Shown here in pieces: positions 38,172 to 43,726 of a stretch of 43,726 nt of DNA. The DNA is taken from assembly GCA_009693435.1 (NCBI GenBank), contig SHXF01000032.1, forward strand, positions 1 to 43,726, given 5' to 3'. Numbering within the stretch: the first letter of the stretch is position 1; the number at the start of each line of letters is the position of its first letter. Position numbers and translations under genes: made by a program. The DNA is from Betaproteobacteria bacterium (GTDB taxonomy: Bacteria > Pseudomonadota > Gammaproteobacteria > Burkholderiales > SG8-39). The notes beneath the pieces were generated by a model. That model saw only the letters and a program-made list of their open reading frames with translations, ran no database searches and was not told the origin of the DNA.

Positions 38172-39476
38172 ATGAATGCACCTTACAGAGCACGCATAGA
38201 CGTCAACGAACTGCTGCGGCTGGACCAGGGCCTGGTGCACGCGGATGTGTACGCCAGCCCCGAGGTGTTCGAGCTGGAGATGGAGAAGATCTACCATCGC
38301 GGCTGGGTCTACGTCGGGCACGAAAGCGAGATCCCGAAACCCGGGGACTACGTGACGCGCTGGATCGGCACCCACAGCGTCATCATGAACCGCGACGACA
38401 AAGGCAAGCTGCACCTGTTCATGAACCGCTGCCGCCACCGCGCGGTGACGGTGTGCCAGCAGGATCAGGGCAACACCTCGCGCTTCCACTGCGATTATCA
38501 CGGCTGGACCTACAAGACGAGCGGAGAACTGCTCGGCGTGCCGCTGCAGGATGGCGCCTACGCCGCGGACTTTCGCATCGAGGATTTCCCGCTGGTGTCG
38601 CCGCGCATGGAGGTCTACCGGGGATTCATCTGGGGCAACCTGAGCCCGGGGATCAGCCTGCTGGAGCATCTCGGCGAGGCCGGCAAACGCTCCATCGATC
38701 TTTTCTGCGATGCCTCACCCGAGGGCGAGATCGTGCTGCAACAGGGCTACCTGCGTGGGGTGATCTACGCCAACTGGAAATTCCAGGGCGGCGACGGCTA
38801 TCACCCGCCCATCGCCCACCAGGCGAACTTCATGTACTACCGCGGCAAGCGGAAGGGTGACAACCGCAATCCCGTCGCGATGAGCGGCGCGATGAACGAC
38901 GGCTTCCTGTCGCGCGACCTGGGCAACGGCCACTGCGCCCTGGATTTCCGGTCCATCGTGCGCGACAAGCTGCCGGACACGGCGTGGGCGCGGCAGTACC
39001 GCGAATCCATGCACAAGGTCTACGGCAAGGAGCGCGCGGAATTCCTGATCCGTACCGGCGGCAATCCGCACGCGGTATTCATGCCCAACCTGCATCTGGT
39101 CAACACCTCCGATCTGCGCGTCATCCGGCCGGTCGCGGTGGACAAGTTCGAGCTCTATTTCTTTTGCGCATTCCTCAAGGGCGTGCCCCATGAGCTGAAC
39201 GAGATGCGGCTGCGCGACGTCGAGGACCGTACCGGCCCGGCCGGTTGCATCAACCCGGACGACGTGGAGATGTTCGAGCGCAATCAGCTGGGCATGCGCC
39301 AGGCGCTCAATCCCTGGAAGTACATGGCGAGGGGCATCGTGCGGGAGCGCATGGACGAGGATCTGCATACGCCCGAGCCCTACCGCAGGGGCGGGACCCT
39401 GGTCGGGCACCTGTCGGACGAGGTGACGCAACGCGCGCAATTGCGCTGGTGGGCCGAGTGCCTGTCACAACCGTGA
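38172..39476 (+). CDS. Rieske aromatic ring-hydroxylating dioxygenase, alpha subunit
   Basis: A 434-residue catalytic subunit. Seen: Rieske cluster ligands Cys87-His89 (NRCRHRA) and Cys107-His110 (FHCDYHGW), and the mononuclear-iron site with Asp208, His211 and His216 in GGDGYHPPIAH. An AGGAG site precedes the ATG. Enzymes of this kind add O2 to an aromatic ring, using electrons from a reductase and ferredoxin; neither is coded in the window. The beta subunit follows 19 bp downstream. The ring-attached substrate cannot be read from sequence. Confidence 0.95.
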   Translation: MNAPYRARIDVNELLRLDQGLVHADVYASPEVFELEMEKIYHRGWVYVGHESEIPKPGDYVTRWIGTHSVIMNRDDKGKLHLFMNRCRHRAVTVCQQDQGNTSRFHCDYHGWTYKTSGELLGVPLQDGAYAADFRIEDFPLVSPRMEVYRGFIWGNLSPGISLLEHLGEAGKRSIDLFCDASPEGEIVLQQGYLRGVIYANWKFQGGDGYHPPIAHQANFMYYRGKRKGDNRNPVAMSGAMNDGFLSRDLGNGHCALDFRSIVRDKLPDTAWARQYRESMHKVYGKERAEFLIRTGGNPHAVFMPNLHLVNTSDLRVIRPVAVDKFELYFFCAFLKGVPHELNEMRLRDVEDRTGPAGCINPDDVEMFERNQLGMRQALNPWKYMARGIVRERMDEDLHTPEPYRRGGTLVGHLSDEVTQRAQLRWWAECLSQP

Positions 39477-39495
39477 ACTAATCGGGGAGAGAATC

Positions 39496-40026
39496 ATGAG
39501 CAATGTCAGGGGACTGGACAAAGCGGCGGCAAATGCGGCGAGTGTATCCACTGCGCTCGATCGCGCCACAATCGAAACGTTCCTGTACCGGGAGGCGCGC
39601 CTGGCGGACGAGAACCGCTATGACGAGTGGATCGCGCTGTGGACCGACGACGCGATCTACTGGGTGCCGGCGAATCTCGACGACTACGATCCGCATCATC
39701 ACCTGTCCATCATCTACGACGACCGCGACCGGTTGCAGGACAGGATGGACCGGCTGAACAGCGGCGCGGCCTGGGCGCAGGAACCCCGTTCGCGGATGCG
39801 GCGCGTCGTCTCGAACATCGAAGTCGAGTCGCCGGCAGCGAACGGTGACATCACCGTGCGTTCGAACTTCGTGCTGGGGGAACTGCGCCGCGGCCGCCAG
39901 ACCTCGTATTACGCGGGGCAGGTCCATCGCCTGCGGCCGTCACCCGAGGGACTGAAGATGGCCTACAAGAAGGTGATGCTGATCAACAACAACGAGCCCA
40001 TCCACAACTTGACGTTCATTTTGTGA
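39496..40026 (+). CDS. aromatic ring-hydroxylating dioxygenase, beta subunit
   Basis: A 176-residue small subunit with the cone-shaped NTF2-like fold of the family: FLYREARLADENRYDEWIALWTDDAIYWVP near the N-terminus, RMRRVVSNIEV in the middle and the C-terminal KKVMLINNNEPIHNLTFIL. It pairs with the alpha subunit in an (alpha-beta)3 hexamer. A GGGGAGAG site precedes the ATG. Its stop is followed by a hairpin and a TctC gene. Confidence 0.94.
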   Translation: MSNVRGLDKAAANAASVSTALDRATIETFLYREARLADENRYDEWIALWTDDAIYWVPANLDDYDPHHHLSIIYDDRDRLQDRMDRLNSGAAWAQEPRSRMRRVVSNIEVESPAANGDITVRSNFVLGELRRGRQTSYYAGQVHRLRPSPEGLKMAYKKVMLINNNEPIHNLTFIL

Positions 40027-40044
40027 ACGCCTCGAGTAATCTGA

Positions 40045-40067
40045 ACAAGGGGGTGGCGCCCCCTTGT
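40045..40067 (+). promoter_or_regulatory. intercistronic hairpin before the first tctC gene
   Basis: A perfect 9-bp stem, ACAAGGGGG (40045-40053) with CCCCCTTGT (40059-40067), loop TGGCG. No U-run follows, so it is more likely an mRNA-processing or stability element than a terminator. It is followed 14 bases later by CAGAGGA (40081-40087), as at the second tctC gene. Confidence 0.6.
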
Positions 40068-40097
40068 ATATCCCCCACTTCAGAGGAAACACGCTTG

Positions 40098-41114
40098 ATG
40101 CTTTTCCGGAAATGGACTCTTGTTCAGTGTTTCCCTACGCGTAAAGCGTTCGCGCGTCTCGGTCTTGCCCTGGCCGTGGCCGCCTGGTGTGCGCTCGCCG
40201 GGGCGCAGGACTATCCGAATCGCGCCGTGAAAATCATTCTGCCTGTCTCGCCGGGCGGCCAGCCCGACGTGTCGGTGCGCGTGCTGGCGAATCAGTTCAG
40301 CCAGCAATTCGGCCAGCCCTTCCTGGTCGAGAATATGCCCGGCGCGAGCGGCGCCAACGCCATCAGCGCGCTGCTCAAGGCGCCGGCCGACGGCTACACG
40401 CTTGCCTATGGGGACGCCGGATTCTGGGCGATCAATGTCGCGCTCAATCCCAAGATGGCCTTCGATCCGCAACGCGATCTGGTGCCGATCGGCTTGTTCG
40501 GCGAAACCACCGGGCTGTTCCTGTGCATCACCGATTCGGTGCCGGCCAACAGCCTGCAGGAGCTGATCGCGCTGGTGAAGGCGAAGCCCGGCACGTTCAG
40601 CTATGCCTCGGTGGGCATCGGCAGCATTCATCATTTGATCATGGAGGACTTTCGCGCCAGCCTGGGGCTGAACATCCTGCACGTGCCCTACAAGAGCAGC
40701 GGACAGTCGGTGCCCGCGCTGGTGGGCGGGCAGGTGTCGATGGCGCTGGCGTCGCTGGCCGTGGTGTCGCCATTCGCGCGGGACGGCAAACTGAAAATCC
40801 TCGGTGTCAGCACCCTCAAGCGCGCCAGCCTCGCGCCCAATGTGCCGACCATCGCCGAGATCGCCATCCCGGGCTTCGATCACGGCGGCGCGCTGGGGTT
40901 GCTGGCGCGAACCGGCACGCCGCAGGTGGTGATAGACAGGATCTCGGCCGCCATCGCCAAGGCCGTGGTGTTGCCCGAGGTGGTGGCGCGTTTTGCCACG
41001 GTGGGTCTGGAACCGATACGCGACAACAGCCCCGCGAAACAGGCCGAGCGCATGCGCGAGGACAGAGTCAAGTACACGCGGGTGGCGAAGCTTTCCGGGG
41101 CGACTGCCGAGTAA
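40098..41114 (+). CDS. TctC/Bug-family periplasmic receptor, copy 1
   Basis: A 338-residue receptor with a signal peptide (hydrophobic LGLALAVAAWCALAGAQD) and the family landmarks PVSPGGQPDVSVRV, PADGYTLAYGDAG and SYASVGIGSIHHLIMEDF. ATG 40098 is chosen as start because it gives a normal signal peptide; a GTG at 40023 overlapping the beta-subunit stop is open but unlikely. It is very similar along its whole length to the receptor at 42270-43271, so the two arose by duplication. It probably binds a carboxylated aromatic or related acid for uptake. Confidence 0.92.
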   Translation: MLFRKWTLVQCFPTRKAFARLGLALAVAAWCALAGAQDYPNRAVKIILPVSPGGQPDVSVRVLANQFSQQFGQPFLVENMPGASGANAISALLKAPADGYTLAYGDAGFWAINVALNPKMAFDPQRDLVPIGLFGETTGLFLCITDSVPANSLQELIALVKAKPGTFSYASVGIGSIHHLIMEDFRASLGLNILHVPYKSSGQSVPALVGGQVSMALASLAVVSPFARDGKLKILGVSTLKRASLAPNVPTIAEIAIPGFDHGGALGLLARTGTPQVVIDRISAAIAKAVVLPEVVARFATVGLEPIRDNSPAKQAERMREDRVKYTRVAKLSGATAE

Positions 41115-41177
41115 GCGCGGGCAGGGCATTGCCGGCTGATCGACAACGCAAGATGAACACGGGCATTGGGGAAAATC

Positions 41178-42215
41178 ATGGCAGAACTGCTGGGTCTGGG
41201 AATGACGCATGCGCCAATGTTCCAGTTTCCCGACGAGAACATGGGAGACATACTGCGCACCTTTCTCGCCAAGGAAAGCATTCCGGAAACGCTGCGCCGT
41301 CGCGAGAACTGGCCGGCGGCGATGCGCGAGGAGTGGGGGGACGACGAAGGCCTTGCGGCCGCGCGCAGGCACCGCGAAGCCATGGTGCGCTCGTTCCGCC
41401 GGATCCGCGAGGAACTGGATGCCTTCAGGCCGGACTTCGTGCTGGTGTGGGGCGACGATCAGTATGAAAACTTCAAGGAGGACGTGATCCCGGCGTTCTG
41501 CGTCTACATCTACGATCAACTGGACTGCCTGCCGTATGCCAACAGTCCGATGATCAAGGCGAAGCGCAACGTCTGGAACCAGCCACCCGACAAGCTCGTG
41601 CCGGTGCGCGGCCACCGCGACGCCGCCAGTTACCTGACGCGCGAACTGATACGCAGCGATTTCGATGTGTCGTTCTCGTTCAAGCCGCACCACCATCCGA
41701 CGCTGGCGCACGCCTTCATGCGCACCCTGGTGTACCTCGACTACGACCAGCAGGGCTTCGACTATCCGATGGTGCCGTTCCACGTGAACTGCTACGGCGC
41801 GGACCTGATGGAGCACGTAAAGGGCGCCGGCTCCATCAAGTACGTGCCGCCCGCGCCCTCGCCGCGCCGCTGTTACGATTTGGGCAAGCGGGTGGCGGAA
41901 ATCCTCCGAGCGAGCGACTACCGCGCCGCGGTGATCGGATCCTCGTCCTGGTCGCATGCCTTTCTCACGCGCAAGCATCACGGCCTGTATCCCGATGTGG
42001 CATCGGACCGGCTGCGCTTCGCGGAGTTGAAGGCCGGACGCCAGTCGGAATGGCGCAACCTATCCCTGGAAACCCTGGTCGACGCGGGCCAGCACGAAAT
42101 GCTGAACTGGATGTGCCTCGCCGGCGCCATGGAGGGGCGCACACCCGATTATCTCGAGATGGTCGAATCCCACGTTTTCAACTCATCGAAAGTCAGTGCG
42201 ATCTTTCGGCCGTAA
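41178..42215 (+). CDS. LigB-like class III extradiol ring-cleavage dioxygenase
   Basis: A 345-residue protein of the LigB/class III extradiol superfamily, which opens catecholic rings with non-haem Fe(II). Visible candidate ligands are His11 in GLGMTHAPMF and further conserved histidines in FKPHHHPTLAH, VPFHVNCYG and SSWSHAF; I cannot say by eye which glutamate completes the site. ATG 41178 follows a GGGG-rich binding site. It lies between the two TctC genes and after the Rieske dioxygenase genes, fitting a hydroxylate-then-cleave pathway. Confidence 0.85.
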   Translation: MAELLGLGMTHAPMFQFPDENMGDILRTFLAKESIPETLRRRENWPAAMREEWGDDEGLAAARRHREAMVRSFRRIREELDAFRPDFVLVWGDDQYENFKEDVIPAFCVYIYDQLDCLPYANSPMIKAKRNVWNQPPDKLVPVRGHRDAASYLTRELIRSDFDVSFSFKPHHHPTLAHAFMRTLVYLDYDQQGFDYPMVPFHVNCYGADLMEHVKGAGSIKYVPPAPSPRRCYDLGKRVAEILRASDYRAAVIGSSSWSHAFLTRKHHGLYPDVASDRLRFAELKAGRQSEWRNLSLETLVDAGQHEMLNWMCLAGAMEGRTPDYLEMVESHVFNSSKVSAIFRP

Positions 42216-42219
42216 CAAC

Positions 42220-42234
42220 AGGGGTTGATCCCCT
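42220..42234 (+). promoter_or_regulatory. intercistronic hairpin before the second tctC gene
   Basis: AGGGG (42220-42224) pairs with CCCCT (42230-42234), loop TTGAT. It is followed by a CCAGAGGA ribosome-binding-site region, matching the layout at the first tctC gene, though its stem is shorter. Confidence 0.5.
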
Positions 42235-42269
42235 CGCTTTGAAAACGACTCCAGAGGATTGGCGAAGAT

Positions 42270-43271
42270 ATGACGAAGATGCTCATAACTATCACTATCG
42301 GCCGCTGGTTCGGTCACGCCCTCATCGCGCTGGCCGCGGCGCTGTGCGCGCCTGCCTTCGCACAGGAATATCCCGCCAGAGCGGTGAAAATCATCGTGCC
42401 GTACGCGCCGGGCGGCCAGCCGGATGTGGCAGTGCGCGTCCTCGCGCAGCAGTTCAGCATCCAGTTCGGGCAACCCTTCGTGATTGAGAATATTCCGGGT
42501 TCCAGCGGTATTGCCGCCATCAACACCTTTCTCAAGGCCCCGGCGGACGGCTACACGATCTCCTACGGGGATGCCGGTCACTGGGCCATCAATGTCGCGC
42601 TCAATTCCAAAGTGGGTTACGACCCGCTGCGCGATTTCGTCCCGGTGGGACTGTTCGGCGAAACGACCGGCCTGTTCCTGTGCGTCACCGACTCGGTGCC
42701 GGTCAACAACCTGCAGGAGCTGATTGCGCTGGCGAAAGCGAAGCCCGGCGCGCTCAGCTACGCCTCAGCCGGCATCGGCAGCATCCATCACCTCATCATG
42801 GAGGACTTCCGCGCCAGCCTCGGGCTGAGCATTCTGCACGTGCCCTACAAAGGCAGTGCGCAGGCGGTGCCCGCGCTGGTGGGCGGGCAGGTGTCGATGG
42901 CGCTTGCGTCCCTCGCCGTGGTGTCGCCGTATGCGCGCGATGGCAAGCTGAAGATACTGGGCGTGAGCACCGGCAAGCGCTCCAGCCTTGCTCCTGCCGT
43001 GCCGACCATCGCGGAGATCGCCATCCCGGGTTTCGACCATGCCGGGGGACTGGGCCTGGTGGCGCGCGTCGGCACGCCGCAGGCGGTGGTCGACAAATTG
43101 ACCGCAGCGCTCGCCCGGGCGGTCGCCATGCCCGAGGTCGTATCGCGCTTTGCCACTGTGGGCCTGGAACCGATACGCGACAACAGCCCGGCCAAGCTGG
43201 CCGAGCGCATGCGCGAAGACCGGATCAAGTACGCCAGGGTGGTCAGGTTGTCCGGGGCAACCGCCGAGTAG
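42270..43271 (+). CDS. TctC/Bug-family periplasmic receptor, copy 2
   Basis: A 333-residue receptor with signal peptide (HALIALAAALCAPAFAQE) and the same landmarks as copy 1: PYAPGGQPDVAVRV, PADGYTISYGDAG, SYASAGIGSIHHLIMEDF, and an almost identical C-terminus (FATVGLEPIRDNSPAK...RLSGATAE). Differences cluster in the signal peptide and scattered surface positions, and the genes differ at many third codon positions, so the duplication is not recent. It ends 27 bp from the convergent thioesterase gene. Confidence 0.94.
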   Translation: MTKMLITITIGRWFGHALIALAAALCAPAFAQEYPARAVKIIVPYAPGGQPDVAVRVLAQQFSIQFGQPFVIENIPGSSGIAAINTFLKAPADGYTISYGDAGHWAINVALNSKVGYDPLRDFVPVGLFGETTGLFLCVTDSVPVNNLQELIALAKAKPGALSYASAGIGSIHHLIMEDFRASLGLSILHVPYKGSAQAVPALVGGQVSMALASLAVVSPYARDGKLKILGVSTGKRSSLAPAVPTIAEIAIPGFDHAGGLGLVARVGTPQAVVDKLTAALARAVAMPEVVSRFATVGLEPIRDNSPAKLAERMREDRIKYARVVRLSGATAE

Positions 43272-43298
43272 GCGGCGGCCGGGCTGAAGTGCTTCAAC

Positions 43299-43726
43299 TT
43301 ATTGGCCCGGCGCGGCGATCTCGGGCGGGGTGTGCTCGTAGGCAAGGATCGTCTGGCGCAGCGTGTCGGGCCAGGGCGCGGACTTGCGGGTTTTCGGGTC
43401 GGCATTGACGTAGATGAGTTCGCCGCTGGTGATGTGTTCCCCGCCGCGGTAGATGCCGAGCACGAACTGCAGCGACGAGCGGCCGATGCGCCCGGCGCGG
43501 CAGCACACCTCCAGCATGTCGTCGTAACCCGCGGAGCCGTGGTATTCGGCGGTCGCCTTGACCGCGTAGATGTCGGTGCCGAAGCGCTCCACGATGTCAT
43601 CGGGATAGTTGAAGCCGATGGCGCGCCAGTACTCGGCGATGGCAACATCGAAATACAGGAAGTAATTGCCGTTGAACACCACGTCCTGGCGGTCCACTTC
43701 GGCCCAGCGGACGCGCAGCGGGTGTG
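43299..43726 (-). CDS. hot-dog (4-hydroxybenzoyl-CoA type) thioesterase, 5' end outside window
   Basis: About 142 residues are visible, beginning HPLRVRWAEVDRQDVVFNGNYFLYFDVAIAEYW, the characteristic 4HBT strand-helix opening, and the frame is still open at the right window edge. The aspartate in EVDRQDVVFNGNY stands where 4HBT-type thioesterases carry the catalytic acid. Family members hydrolyse acyl- or aroyl-CoA. Next to ring-cleavage genes a role on a CoA-bound intermediate is possible; a general acyl-CoA thioesterase is equally likely. Confidence 0.85.
   Translation of the reverse strand, partial: HPLRVRWAEVDRQDVVFNGNYFLYFDVAIAEYWRAIGFNYPDDIVERFGTDIYAVKATAEYHGSAGYDDMLEVCCRAGRIGRSSLQFVLGIYRGGEHITSGELIYVNADPKTRKSAPWPDTLRQTILAYEHTPPEIAAPGQ

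Overview
The window reads as a high-GC betaproteobacterium, most likely of the Burkholderiales or a close relative. The grounds are three TctC/Bug-type solute receptors, the conserved order uvrA - MFS transporter - ssb, and the block fmdB - DUF502 - aspS - nudB - endonuclease/exonuclease/phosphatase - clsB. No rRNA, tRNA or CRISPR array was seen. Most of the DNA is ordinary chromosome, interrupted by one clearly lower-GC islet and one zone of gene decay.

Layout. 0-3.7 kb: an Hpt phosphotransfer protein followed by a large membrane sensor (Cache-like, HAMP, PAS, GAF, PAS, PAS) that ends without any output domain. 4-5.9 kb: a Tat-exported PhoX/DUF839 protein. 6.1-10.1 kb, minus strand: a probable catabolic operon, VOC protein -> alpha/beta hydrolase -> TctC receptor -> PrpF-type isomerase. 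10.1-12 kb: a 69-bp tandem duplication, phnN and an ArsC-family reductase. 12-16.9 kb: uvrA, divergent MFS transporter and ssb, with 17-bp tandem repeats both 3' of uvrA and 5' of ssb. 17-19.5 kb: soxYZAX with a good sigma-70-type promoter but no adjacent soxB. 19.5-26.3 kb: fmdB, DUF502 gene, aspS (with residues of a non-discriminating enzyme), a secreted barnase-like RNase with a barstar, nudB, an EEP-family hydrolase and clsB.

26.3-32.6 kb is the accessory islet. Its codon and base use are visibly more AT-rich, and it carries three remnants of RAYT (REP-associated tyrosine transposase) genes, one inside an 832-bp unit with near-perfect terminal inverted repeats. A nested tandem array of palindromic repeats abuts another remnant. 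Between them lie three unrecognised exported proteins and a broken class-3 lipase/RTX gene. Two of the unknown genes are joined to the lipase gene by ATGA and GTGA stop/start overlaps, so the three once formed a tightly coupled operon. This lipase operon is the best candidate here for an undescribed system.

33.2-35.7 kb: a DUF2786 gene, then decay: a ferritin-like gene with a premature amber codon and lost 3' end meets, tail to tail, an amidohydrolase gene without its 3' end, followed by the C-terminal stub of a gamma-glutamyltransferase. 35.7-43.7 kb: a ComB-like phosphatase and an aldehyde dehydrogenase on the minus strand, then on the plus strand a Rieske ring-hydroxylating dioxygenase (alpha, beta), a TctC receptor, a LigB-like extradiol dioxygenase and a second, closely similar TctC receptor. 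Both receptors of this cluster have a hairpin-plus-CAGAGGA leader. A hot-dog thioesterase runs off the right end. Together these genes suggest uptake and oxidative breakdown of an aromatic carboxylate; the substrate cannot be told from sequence alone.
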